Shown piece by piece: positions 36,210-44,617 of a stretch of 64,000 nt of DNA (positions within the stretch are counted from its first letter, which is position 1; every line of letters begins with the position of its first letter). The notes beneath the pieces are model-generated. The model was not told the origin of the DNA and searched no databases. It saw only the letters and a program-made list of their open reading frames with translations. Made by a program: the position numbers and the translations under genes. Source of the DNA: Kaistia defluvii (GTDB taxonomy: Bacteria > Pseudomonadota > Alphaproteobacteria > Rhizobiales > Kaistiaceae); NCBI RefSeq assembly GCF_040548815.1, contig NZ_JBEPSM010000001.1:1240001-1304000 (forward strand). Direction: 5' to 3'.

Positions 36210-36989
36210 TCACATCATGTAGCCGGCGGTCCAGCCGCCATCGACCGCCAGGATCTGGCCATTGATGTATGAGGATTCCGGCGCCGAGAGGAAAAGCACC
36301 GCCTCGCCGATCTCCTCCGGGGTGCCGGGCCGGCCGAGCGGGATGTGCTCCATGAAGGCCTGCGTCTTGGCCTGGAACATCCCGTCCGCGCCGTAGAACA
36401 GCGCCTTCGTCGCCTCGGTCATGATCGAGCCCGGGGCAATTGCATTCGCCAAAATCCCCTTCGGCCCCAGTTCCAGGGCCATCGACCGGGTCAGGTGCAC
36501 CATGCCGGCTTTGGCGGCGACGAACGGGCTTTGCAGCCGCATGGCGGTGAGGCCGACCACAGAGGCGATGTTGATGACGCGACCGCCCCGGCCGGCGGCC
36601 AGCATCGGCTCCAGCGCCCGCCGGGTCATGAAGAACAGCCCGTCGAGGTCGATGCCGACGATGCGGTGCCATTCCTCGATCGGGAACGCGTCGACATCGA
36701 CCCGGTGCGCCAGCGTGTTGACGCCAGCATTGTTGACGAGAATGTCGAGCCGGCCATAGGCTGCGATCGTTTCCGAGACGGCCCGGTCAATCGAGTTGGG
36801 ATCGCGGATGTCGACCGCCACCGCCAGGGCATCCGGCAGGCTCGCCGCGACGTCGCGGCCGCCTTGCTCGTTGATGTCGGCCACGACGATGGAGGCGCCA
36901 TTGGCGGCTAGGCGGCTGACGATGCCGCGCCCGATGCCGCCCGCGGCGCCGGTGACGACGGCCACCTTGCCCGTTAGATCGCTGCGCAT
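36210..36989 (-). CDS. SDR-family protein with Phe at the catalytic Tyr position
   Basis: This 259-residue classical SDR has TGAAGGIG, VNNAG, the Ser in NIASVVG and the C-terminal AVDGGWTAGYMM. In the active-site YxxxK motif, however, the tyrosine is replaced: the sequence reads SPFVAAKAG. The cofactor site looks intact, so it may bind NAD(P) yet fail to do ordinary alcohol oxidation, or use another acid/base. It is divergent from the gntR gene with operator copy C between, and faces the E2-like gene. Confidence 0.9.
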   Translation of the reverse strand: MRSDLTGKVAVVTGAAGGIGRGIVSRLAANGASIVVADINEQGGRDVAASLPDALAVAVDIRDPNSIDRAVSETIAAYGRLDILVNNAGVNTLAHRVDVDAFPIEEWHRIVGIDLDGLFFMTRRALEPMLAAGRGGRVINIASVVGLTAMRLQSPFVAAKAGMVHLTRSMALELGPKGILANAIAPGSIMTEATKALFYGADGMFQAKTQAFMEHIPLGRPGTPEEIGEAVLFLSAPESSYINGQILAVDGGWTAGYMM

Positions 36990-37038
36990 CCGCCTGCCCT
37001 CCCCGGCCTTCGTCCGAACCTACCGGACTTCAACTATC

Positions 37039-37059
37039 TATTATGATACTATAATCTAT
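37039..37059. promoter_or_regulatory. Operator-like motif copy C (GntR regulon, autoregulation)
   Basis: On the minus strand, GATTATAGTATCATAATAG matches the core ATTATAATAGCATGAT at most positions. It lies 50 bp before the SDR start and about 120 bp before the gntR start, in their shared promoter region, and includes a TATAAT on the plus strand. Confidence 0.5.
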
Positions 37060-37177
37060 CGTGGCGAGCGGCAACCGTTTGTCGACCGAGGACCGAGTTG
37101 CAGGCAACGATTGGTGCGAGCTGGAAAAACTCGCTAATTTGACGGTCGAACAAAAGCGATTCTGAGGAACGAGCCAG

Positions 37178-37993
37178 GTGAAAGCAAGCAAGACGGACCC
37201 CGTTGCCGACAGCTCGCCGGACGCTTCGGGCGCCGCCGCCTCGCTCGAAAGCTTCCAGCCGCGTGCCCTTTCGCGCGACGACGGTCCGCTCTATCGGCAG
37301 CTCGTGACCATATTGCGTGAACCGATCACCAACGGCACGCTGGTGCCCGGTACCTCGCTCCCGCGCGAGGCCGATATCGCCGAACGCTTCGGCGTCAGCC
37401 TGATCACCGTCCGCCAGGCCCTGCGCGATCTCGAGAATGACGGGTTGATCAAGAAGCGCGCCGCGAAGCCCGCCATCGTCGCGGTGCCGGAATTGCCGGC
37501 GCAGCCCAGCTTCGACTTCCGCAGCTTCGCGCAGATCGCCGAATCGACCAAGGGCCGCGCCCTCGAGATCCATTCCTACCGCAAGGAGCGTTCCGCAGCG
37601 GCGAGCGCGGCCTTCGGCCTGAAGCCCGAGGAAAGCTGCCACTGCCTGCGCGCGACATTGCACCAGAAGGACGGCCCGGCCTGCCAGACCACCTTCTATT
37701 TCCCGCCGGCGATCGGATCCCGCCTCAAGCGCCCGGACTTTGACGATGTCGTCGTCTTCCGCGCCGTCCAGCGCCATCTGGGCATCCAGCTTTCCAGCGC
37801 GCGCATCACCGTGCGTGCCGATATCGCCGACGAGGCCCTGGCCGAGGCGCTCGACTACAAGGTCGGCGGACCGATCCTGGTCATGGAGATGCTGTATTTC
37901 TCGGCCGCCGGCGAACCGGTCGAACTGACGATCAACAAGAACCGCGCCGACCTGTTCAGCCTCTCCTACGACGCCCCCAACGACCTCGGCTGA
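37178..37993 (+). CDS. GntR-family transcriptional regulator with UTRA effector domain
   Basis: The 271-residue protein has an N-terminal winged helix (PLYRQLVTILREPI...LPREADIAERFGVSLITVRQALRDLENDGLIKKR, about residues 36-95) and a C-terminal UTRA (HutC-type) ligand domain ending with the typical PVELTINKNRADLF. Such proteins usually repress catabolic genes until an intermediate binds. The GTG at 37178 follows TGAGGAA. Its position in the centre of the island, with matching motifs before four transcription units, makes it the probable regulator of all of them. Confidence 0.92.
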   Translation: MKASKTDPVADSSPDASGAAASLESFQPRALSRDDGPLYRQLVTILREPITNGTLVPGTSLPREADIAERFGVSLITVRQALRDLENDGLIKKRAAKPAIVAVPELPAQPSFDFRSFAQIAESTKGRALEIHSYRKERSAAASAAFGLKPEESCHCLRATLHQKDGPACQTTFYFPPAIGSRLKRPDFDDVVVFRAVQRHLGIQLSSARITVRADIADEALAEALDYKVGGPILVMEMLYFSAAGEPVELTINKNRADLFSLSYDAPNDLG

Positions 37994-38024
37994 CACTGTC
38001 GGCACGTCTGGACTCCGTCAAGAG

Positions 38025-38046
38025 ATTATAATAGCATATATTTCAT
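38025..38046 (+). promoter_or_regulatory. Operator-like motif copy D (GntR regulon)
   Basis: ATTATAATAGCAT is identical to the core of copies A and B, followed by the variant ATATTTCAT. It lies about 145 bp before the start of transporter 2 and 32 bp after the gntR stop. Confidence 0.55.
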
Positions 38047-38189
38047 CGCAGGGATGAGGATCAACTGCGAGGCCGCGCGGGACAGGAGCCCGGGCGAAGG
38101 GAATGACGCGTCGCCATGACGGATGCCGCCACCGGCAAGAAGCATCCGCACGCATCAGTTGGGAAACGTTCCTTGAGGGAGGAAAGTTC

Positions 38190-39254
38190 GTGAAGCGCAC
38201 AGCCGCACTCGCCGCCTTGTCGGCAATCAGCCTGTCCGTGGCTCTGGCCGGGGCCATGACCGCGCCGGCCATGGCCGAAGGCAAGACCTACAAGATCTAT
38301 CTCTCCAACAATTTCGTCGGCAATGATTGGCGCCAGCAGATGCTGCGCATCGCCGATGCCGTGGTGAAGAAGCCGCCGCTCGCCGGCCGCGTCGACCTCA
38401 AGGTCGAGAACGTCGAGACGACAACCCAGGCGCAGATCAACTCGCTCAACAACATCATCCGCACCAAGCCGGACGCCATCCTGATCGATGCCGGCTCGCC
38501 GACCGCGCTCAATCCGACCATCCAGAAAGCCTGCGCCGCGGGCATCCTGGTCATCTCCTTCGACCAGGTCGTCACGGCCGATTGCGCCTACAAAGTCGAG
38601 TCCGACTGGAACATGCTTCCGGCCGTCCAGGCAGAGTGGATCGCCGAGAAAATCGGCGGCAAGGGCAAGGTTTTCGTCGATCGCGGCCTGGCCGGCGCGC
38701 CGATTTCCGAGCAGTTGCAGAGCGGCTTCGAGAAGGTGCTGAAGAACTATCCCGGCATCGAGATCGTCGGCTATTTCAACGGCAATTATGCGCTCGGACC
38801 GGAGCAGGAAGGCGTCGCGTCGCTGCTCGCCGCCCATCCTCAGGTCGATGCGATCCTGACCCAGGGCTATGGCTCGGGCGCCATCAAGGCGTTGCAGGAC
38901 GCCGGCCGCCCGCTCGTTCCCGTCGCTGGCGGCGGCTACAATTCGGCCTCGCTCGTCTGCGCCCAGACAGAAGGCGCGCAGTGCATCCTCGAGACCAATC
39001 CGGCCTATCTCTCGGCCGAGGCGATCAAGCTTGCCGTCGACATTCTCGACGGCAAGGAGGTCAAGGATAAGCACATTTTCGTCTACGGCCCGTTCCAGTC
39101 GACCGACCCGCAGCCGTCCAAGCTCTATCCGGACGTGAAGATGCAGAAGATCGAGATCGGCAAGACCGCCTTCCCGGATCTCGCCCCTGGCCTGTCGCTG
39201 CCGATTTCGCCCGACTGGGTCGAGATCACGCCGCAGGAAGCCGCCGGCTCGTAA
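38190..39254 (+). CDS. Sugar ABC transporter periplasmic substrate-binding protein, transporter 2
   Basis: The 354-residue RbsB-fold binding protein has a signal peptide ending at PAMA-EGK. Typical segments are LSNNFVGNDWRQQML, IIRTKPDAILIDAGSPTAL and DAILTQGYGSGAI. The GTG at 38190 follows GAGGGAGGAAA and gives a proper signal peptide; the longer frame from 38103 does not. It is first in the transporter 2 operon. The ligand is unknown, but the operon ends with a lactonase. Confidence 0.93.
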   Translation: MKRTAALAALSAISLSVALAGAMTAPAMAEGKTYKIYLSNNFVGNDWRQQMLRIADAVVKKPPLAGRVDLKVENVETTTQAQINSLNNIIRTKPDAILIDAGSPTALNPTIQKACAAGILVISFDQVVTADCAYKVESDWNMLPAVQAEWIAEKIGGKGKVFVDRGLAGAPISEQLQSGFEKVLKNYPGIEIVGYFNGNYALGPEQEGVASLLAAHPQVDAILTQGYGSGAIKALQDAGRPLVPVAGGGYNSASLVCAQTEGAQCILETNPAYLSAEAIKLAVDILDGKEVKDKHIFVYGPFQSTDPQPSKLYPDVKMQKIEIGKTAFPDLAPGLSLPISPDWVEITPQEAAGS

Positions 39255-39261
39255 GGCTGGA

Positions 39262-39490
39262 GGGTCTTCAAGCAAGGTGAGGGAGCCCCTCACCCTACCC
39301 CTCTCCCGCCCCTCTCCCGCCCGCGGGAGAGGGAGCAGACCGAGCCTCTCCTTGCTTGGCCCTCGCCCGCTTGCGGGAGAGGGTTGGGTGAGGGTCTTGC
39401 TTCCTGGAATCTTGCTTCCCGGAAAGTCTACGAACGCCGCAACGTGAGGAAGTCCCTCACCCCGGCCCTCTCCCGCCAGCGGGAGAGGGA
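39262..39490. repeat. CTCTCCC-type repeat element with terminal inverted repeats
   Basis: The left end (AAGCAAGGTGAGGGAGCCCCTCACCC...) and right end (...GGGTTGGGTGAGGGTCTTGCTT, ending near 39402) are inverse complements, like the element at 23.4 kb. A third half-copy (CCCTCTCCCGCCAGCGGGAGAGGGAGCAGAC) follows at about 39466-39496. It occupies the gap between the binding-protein and ATPase genes. Confidence 0.7.
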
Positions 39491-39547
39491 GCAGACTGCG
39501 CATAGGCGCGACGAGTCCTGAAATTTCTGACTGAAGGTCCGGCCTGC

Positions 39548-41053
39548 ATGACCGAACTTCTGAACGCGACCGCGATCACCAAGCGGTATGGCGGCATTAC
39601 CGCCCTCAGCCGCGCCGATTTCTCCGCCCGCGCCGGCGAAGTGCATGCGCTGCTCGGCGAGAACGGAGCGGGCAAGAGCACGTTCATCCAGATTCTCGCC
39701 GGCGCCGTTCGCCCCGATGGCGGCACGGTGACACTAGCCGGCTCGCAATATCGTCCGCGCAATCCGCAGGAAGCGCAGCGATCCGGCATTTCGCCCGTTT
39801 TCCAGGAGCTGTCGCTCGTTCCCGACCTGACGGTGGAGGAGAACATCTGGTTTCGCCGCGAGCCTCTCTCCGCCATCCGAACGGTGCGCGGCCGCGCCAT
39901 GCGCGAGGCGACGCTGGAACTCTTCGCGCGCCACAAATTCCCGACGATCCGGCCGGATCAGGAACTGCGCCGGCTGACGCTGGCCGAACGGCAGGTGATC
40001 GAGATCGCCAAAGCGTTGTCGCGCGACCCGCAGGTGCTGATCCTCGATGAAGCCACCTCGGCGCTCGGGCCGCAGGAGACGGAATGGCTGCTTGGCCTGG
40101 CCAAGGGCCTCGCCGAGGCCGGCAGGCTGGTGATCTACATCTCGCACCGGCTCGGCGAGGTGCGCCAGATTGCCGACCGCATCACGGTATTCCGCAACGG
40201 CGCGACGGTCGCGGCCTATGACACCCACGCCGTCGACGACGAGACGATCATCACCGACATGCTGGGACGGCGCATGGATCGGCTCTATCCGGAACGCAGA
40301 AGCACGGCGACCCCAACCGTCGCGCTTGGCCTGCGCGGCTTCGGCGTCGATCATCGCCTGGCCGATATCGACCTCGACCTGCGCGAAGGCGAAGTGCTGG
40401 GCGTCGCCGGCATGCAGGGCCACGGCCAGCGCGAGCTGTTCCAGGCGCTGTTTGGCATAGGCGGCTCGCGTGGCCAGGTCGAGGTCTGGGGCAGGCCCAA
40501 GACGATCCGCGGCCCGCGCCAGGCGCTGACAGGCCGCGACGGCCTCGCGCTCGTGCCGGAAGACCGGCGCAATCACGGCCTGCTGCTGTCGAAGAGCGTG
40601 CGCGAGAACCTGACACTCTCCGTCATCCAGCGCTTCACCCGTTTCGGCATCACGAACCCCAAGCGCGAGAGCGCGCTGGTCGACGAGATGATCGCGACGC
40701 TAAAGATCAAGGCCGGCACGCCGGAACAGCTTGCCGGCACGCTTTCCGGCGGCAACCAGCAGAAGGTGATCTTCGGCAAGATGCTGCTGACCGAAGCGCG
40801 CATCCTGCTGCTCTACGACCCGACGCGCGGCATCGATGTCGGCACCAAGGGCGAGATCTTCCAGCTGATGCGCGACCTCGCCGCCAAGGGCTACGCGATC
40901 CTGTTCTATTCGAGCGACCTCGCCGAACTGGTTCATGTGGCGGACCGGGTAGCGGTCCTGCGCAACGGCCGGCTCGCCGCCATACTGGAAGGCGAGGATA
41001 ATTCCGAGCGCCAGATCCTGCGTGCCGCCATGATCGAAACGAGGGCAGCATGA
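39548..41053 (+). CDS. Sugar ABC transporter ATP-binding protein (two ABC domains), transporter 2
   Basis: The 501-residue tandem ATPase has Walker A GENGAGKS and Walker B LILDEATS in the first domain, whose signature region reads LTLAERQ. The second domain has LSGGNQQK and a Walker B-like LLLYDPTRGID, in which Tyr-Asp-Pro replaces the usual Asp-Glu-Pro. Its stop overlaps the next permease start (ATGA). The degenerate second site is in line with RbsA/XylG proteins, but the missing Walker B glutamate is worth noting. Confidence 0.92.
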   Translation: MTELLNATAITKRYGGITALSRADFSARAGEVHALLGENGAGKSTFIQILAGAVRPDGGTVTLAGSQYRPRNPQEAQRSGISPVFQELSLVPDLTVEENIWFRREPLSAIRTVRGRAMREATLELFARHKFPTIRPDQELRRLTLAERQVIEIAKALSRDPQVLILDEATSALGPQETEWLLGLAKGLAEAGRLVIYISHRLGEVRQIADRITVFRNGATVAAYDTHAVDDETIITDMLGRRMDRLYPERRSTATPTVALGLRGFGVDHRLADIDLDLREGEVLGVAGMQGHGQRELFQALFGIGGSRGQVEVWGRPKTIRGPRQALTGRDGLALVPEDRRNHGLLLSKSVRENLTLSVIQRFTRFGITNPKRESALVDEMIATLKIKAGTPEQLAGTLSGGNQQKVIFGKMLLTEARILLLYDPTRGIDVGTKGEIFQLMRDLAAKGYAILFYSSDLAELVHVADRVAVLRNGRLAAILEGEDNSERQILRAAMIETRAA

Positions 41054-42093
41054 GCGTCGCGGACCCGACCAACCCGGCCAGGAAGACGATTGCCGACGCC
41101 GGCCCCACCGGGACGGCCCACCGCCGCTCACGCGCCGCGATCTGGAAATCGGCCCTGCTCGACCGCGCCTCGCTGATCATCCCCTGCGTCATGCTGGTCG
41201 CGCTGCTGCTGGTCTACGCATCGTTGCGCGACGGCGTCTTCACGATCGACGAACTGAACCTCGATACGGCGGCGGCGATGACGCTGCTGCTGGCCGCAAC
41301 CGGCCAGACCATCGTGCTGCTGCGCGGCGGCATCGACCTCTCGATCGGCGGCATGATCAGCCTCGGCACGGTGCTCACAGCGACCCGGTTCGGCACGGAC
41401 CCCGGGCAGGCAGCGGCGTGGGCCTTCGGCATCGTCGCGATCGGCGGGCTGGTCGGCGCGCTGAACGGCGTGCTGATCACGGTGCTGCGGCTCCAGCCTT
41501 TCCTCGTCACCCTCGCCACCTGGTCGATCCTGTCCGGAGCGGCGATGATCATCCTGCCGACCGATGGCGGCGCCCTGCCCTCTGGTTGGACCATGTTCGG
41601 CGTCTCGATCTGGCTGGGCCTATCTAGTTCGGTCTGGCTGCTGGCGCTACTGCTGGTCTTCTGGTTCTGGTTCAAGCGCACGCGCCTCGGCATCGCCATC
41701 CGCGCCACCGGCTCGAACGAGCGTTCTGCCTTCCTGTCCGGCGTCTCGCCGATCGGCATCAACATCGCCACCTACGGCCTCTCCGGCATCTTCGCAGCGC
41801 TGGCGGCACTCTATCTGACGACCCAGACCGGCGCCGGCTCACCCACCATCGGCAAGGACTACATCTTGCCCTCGGTAGCGGCGGCGGTGATCGGCGGCAT
41901 CAGCCTGTTCGGCGGCCGCGGCGGGCTCGTCGGCACGATGATCGGCGCCTTCATCCTGACCATCATCGGCAATCTGGTATTCGTGCTGGAAGTCTCCAGC
42001 TACTGGCAGCCCATCGTCTCCGGCATCATCCTGCTCATCGCCGTGCTGGCGAGTTCGATTGCCGAGAAATCCGCGCGACGGAGCCTCTCATGA
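41050..42093 (+). CDS. Sugar ABC transporter permease A, transporter 2
   Basis: This 347-residue CUT2 permease has an extended basic N-terminus (about 35 residues), then about nine transmembrane segments with GQTIVLLRGGIDLSIGGMISL, LRLQPFLVTLATW and GGISLFGGRGGLVGTMIG. It overlaps the ATPase gene and the second permease gene by 4 bp each (ATGA). Two different permeases in one operon suggest a heterodimeric membrane channel. Confidence 0.93.
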   Translation: MSVADPTNPARKTIADAGPTGTAHRRSRAAIWKSALLDRASLIIPCVMLVALLLVYASLRDGVFTIDELNLDTAAAMTLLLAATGQTIVLLRGGIDLSIGGMISLGTVLTATRFGTDPGQAAAWAFGIVAIGGLVGALNGVLITVLRLQPFLVTLATWSILSGAAMIILPTDGGALPSGWTMFGVSIWLGLSSSVWLLALLLVFWFWFKRTRLGIAIRATGSNERSAFLSGVSPIGINIATYGLSGIFAALAALYLTTQTGAGSPTIGKDYILPSVAAAVIGGISLFGGRGGLVGTMIGAFILTIIGNLVFVLEVSSYWQPIVSGIILLIAVLASSIAEKSARRSLS

Positions 42094-43070
42094 ACATCCG
42101 CCGGCATCGCGCCATCCTGCTCGCCTATCTCGGCATGATCGTCCTGCTGCTTCTGACCAGCGTCGTCGCGCCGGGGTTCCTGTCGGCGACGCATCTGCGC
42201 AGCACAGTCGTGCTCGCCGCCTTCATCGGTATCGTCGCGCTCGGTCAGACCTTCGTGATCATCGGCGGCGGCATCGACCTCTCCGTGCCATGGGTACTGA
42301 ATTCGGCCGCTGTTCTGATGACGCTGCTGGCCGCGAGCCAGGACGCACCGCTGCTCTGGATCGTGCCAATGCTGCTCGCCGCGGGCGCGCTGGTCGGGAT
42401 GGTCAACGGCCTCGGCGTCGCGATCTTCGGGGTACCGCCGATCATCATGACGCTCGCCGTCAACGTCATCCTGCAGGGCGGCATTCTCGTCTATACCGGC
42501 GGCGCGCCAACCTCGACCGCGCCGAAGGCGATCCAGTTCCTGGCCGTCGGCCGGATCGCGGGCTTTCCTGTCGTGCTGATCCTATGGATAGCGCTAGCGG
42601 CGATCGCCACCATCCTGCTGTCGAAGACCGCTTTCGGCCGGCATCTCTATGCCGTCGGCACCAGCGCCACGGTGGCGGAATTCTCCGGCGTGCCGACGCT
42701 GCGCACCACCGTGCTCGCCTATACGCTGTCCGGCTTCACGGCAGCGCTCGCGGGCATGCTGCTCACCGGCTACACGGCGCAGGCCTATCTCGGCATGGGC
42801 GATCCCTATCTCTTCACGTCGATCGCCGCGGTGGCGATCGGCGGCGCCTCGATCCTTGGCGGCAGCGGCCATTATATCGGCACTATTGCAGGCGCCCTGG
42901 TGCTGACCATCCTGACGGGGCTGCTGCCGGCGCTGAACCTCTCCAGCGGCGCGCTGCTGATCGTCTATGGCGTCGTCATCCTGGTCACCGTCTCGCTCGC
43001 CAGCGAAGCCCTTTCCGGCCTCTCCGCCTTCCTGCCGCGCTTCGGCCGGTCGCGCGGCCCATCCGCCTGA
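42090..43070 (+). CDS. Sugar ABC transporter permease B, transporter 2
   Basis: The 326-residue CUT2 permease has the family motif GQTFVIIGGGIDLSVPWVLNS, then FGVPPIIMTLAVNVILQGG and GGASILGGSGHYIGTIAG. It starts with the ATG inside the preceding stop codon and is followed 9 bp later by the SMP-30 gene. It is a paralogue of permease A rather than a duplicate, since the two differ through most of their length. Confidence 0.93.
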   Translation: MNIRRHRAILLAYLGMIVLLLLTSVVAPGFLSATHLRSTVVLAAFIGIVALGQTFVIIGGGIDLSVPWVLNSAAVLMTLLAASQDAPLLWIVPMLLAAGALVGMVNGLGVAIFGVPPIIMTLAVNVILQGGILVYTGGAPTSTAPKAIQFLAVGRIAGFPVVLILWIALAAIATILLSKTAFGRHLYAVGTSATVAEFSGVPTLRTTVLAYTLSGFTAALAGMLLTGYTAQAYLGMGDPYLFTSIAAVAIGGASILGGSGHYIGTIAGALVLTILTGLLPALNLSSGALLIVYGVVILVTVSLASEALSGLSAFLPRFGRSRGPSA

Positions 43071-43079
43071 GGAATTGCC

Positions 43080-43961
43080 ATGACCGACATCGAATGCGTC
43101 TCCGACGCCAGGGCGCAGCTGGGCGAAGGAACCTATTGGGACCCGGCCACGGAGGCGCTCTGGTGGATCGACATCTACCAGAAGGCGATTCACCGCTTCG
43201 ATCCGCTGACGCGAAAGACGGAAACCCATATCGCGCCGGAATTGCTCGGCTGCCTCGCCGTGCGGGCAAGCGGCGGGCTGATCCTGACGATGGCGAGCGG
43301 CTTCTATTTCTTCGATCCAGCGACTGGCCGCTTCGACAAGATCACCGATCCGGAAGCCGACCTCCCCGACAACCGCTTCAATGACGGCAAGACGGACCGG
43401 CAGGGGCGCTTCTGGTCCGGCTCGATGTTCGAGGCGCCCGGCAAGCCGGTGGTAAGGAACGCCTCGCTCTACCGGTTGGACGCGGACCTTTCGATTCACA
43501 AAATCGTCGAGGGCATCGGTTGCTCCAACGGGCTCGCCTGGAGCCCGGACAGCCGGACGATGTACTACACCGACAGCCATGGCCCGGTCGTCTGGGCCTG
43601 GGACTTTGACCCGGCGACCGGCGAGGTCGAAAACCGGCGGACCTTCTTCGATCTCTCTGAGACGAAGGGGATCGTCGATGGCTCCACGGTCGACGCCGAG
43701 GGCTGCTACTGGGCGACGATTCCGTTCCAGGGCAAGGTGCTGCGCTTCGATCCCGCCGGCAAGCTGATGCGCACCATCGAACTGCCGACCGACCTGCCGA
43801 CCTGCTGCGAATTCGGCGGCCGGGATCTCGATGTCCTCTACGTCACGACGGCGATCTACAATCGCACGCCGGAGCAACTCGCCGGCCAGCGCAATCCCGG
43901 CGGCCTGTTCGCGCTAGACGTCGGCGTCAAGGGCCTGCCGCTGGTGCCGTTCCAGGGGTGA
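43080..43961 (+). CDS. SMP-30/gluconolactonase family protein
   Basis: The 293-residue six-bladed beta-propeller lactonase has the metal-ligand set seen in SMP-30 proteins: Glu in LGEGTYW, Asn-Asp in RFNDGKTDRQGRFW, Asn in CSNGLAWSPD and Asp in IVDGSTVDAEGCYW. It hydrolyses sugar lactones to aldonic acids, so the substrate imported by transporter 2 is probably oxidised at C1 first. It is the last gene of the operon; a terminator-like hairpin follows 28 bp later. Confidence 0.92.
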   Translation: MTDIECVSDARAQLGEGTYWDPATEALWWIDIYQKAIHRFDPLTRKTETHIAPELLGCLAVRASGGLILTMASGFYFFDPATGRFDKITDPEADLPDNRFNDGKTDRQGRFWSGSMFEAPGKPVVRNASLYRLDADLSIHKIVEGIGCSNGLAWSPDSRTMYYTDSHGPVVWAWDFDPATGEVENRRTFFDLSETKGIVDGSTVDAEGCYWATIPFQGKVLRFDPAGKLMRTIELPTDLPTCCEFGGRDLDVLYVTTAIYNRTPEQLAGQRNPGGLFALDVGVKGLPLVPFQG

Positions 43962-43989
43962 CCTCCAGAGCCTCATCTCAAGTCAAAAG

Positions 43990-44014
43990 CGGTCGGACAT
44001 CGCCCGGCCGTTTT
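43990..44014 (+). terminator. Terminator after the transporter 2 operon
   Basis: CGGTCGG / CCGGCCG (7 bp, one G-T pair) with a 7-nt loop is followed by TTTTCG. Its position 28 bp after the lactonase stop fits an operon end. Confidence 0.6.
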
Positions 44015-44169
44015 CGTATCCCAACTTTCGTGTTCGGAAGTGATGACAAGGCCAAAGGCGACCGAGATGCAAAGCCGTCCGACCAACGCAGCAAAAGGCT
44101 CATGGACATAGCGGTAGACTACGTATTTGATCTATACGAAGGAAGCCAAGAATACTGAGAGGCCTTGAA

Positions 44170-44517
44170 TTGAACATTTCAAAGGCAACATTTTATTTCT
44201 CGACGGAGCGCCCGCTTCAGCCGCCAGTGAGCCCCGGAACCATAGTCAGATTCGTGAAAATCGGTACGAGAACGGCATATTTCTTCCGATCCGACCGCGT
44301 CATCCCTGAATATGACACGCAGACATTGTTGCTTCTGCCCAAGCAAGACGGTGAACTCTGGCACGCTGACAACAGCGAGCCATTGTTTTGCTATGTGGTG
44401 GATGGCCAAGAACTACTAAAAATGGAGGCTCTTTCGGCCGCCGACATCTCCGGAAAAATCTTGGACTGGGGTGGAATCTCTAACGCAGAAACCGCTCAGA
44501 AATGGACCACTTGGTAG
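44170..44517 (+). CDS. Hypothetical protein in an AT-rich insert
   Basis: A 115-codon frame opens with TTG at 44170 (no better start nearby) and encodes a beta-rich sequence (ATFYFSTERPLQPP, IVRFVKIGTRTAYFF, LFCYVVDGQELL) without any family I recognise. Base composition is lower in G+C than the flanking genes, as in the other two inserts. It sits between the lactonase operon and the large GH-type gene. It may be a real acquired gene or a remnant. Confidence 0.35.
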   Translation: MNISKATFYFSTERPLQPPVSPGTIVRFVKIGTRTAYFFRSDRVIPEYDTQTLLLLPKQDGELWHADNSEPLFCYVVDGQELLKMEALSAADISGKILDWGGISNAETAQKWTTW

Positions 44518-44617
44518 ATTCGGACTGAGTCAATCTTCGCCAGGCAGCGCCCACCCTCGGCAACGGTGCGACCTGTGGCTAAGATGGGGGCTCGAAGCGA
44601 TCAGGGGCGATACTACA

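Noticed and set aside
43958..44158. 66-codon ORF overlapping the lactonase stop
   Set aside because: A terminator-like hairpin lies inside it, and the first half is arginine/serine-rich filler. Its C-terminal part may be a relic of the AT-rich insert, but there is not enough to call a gene.
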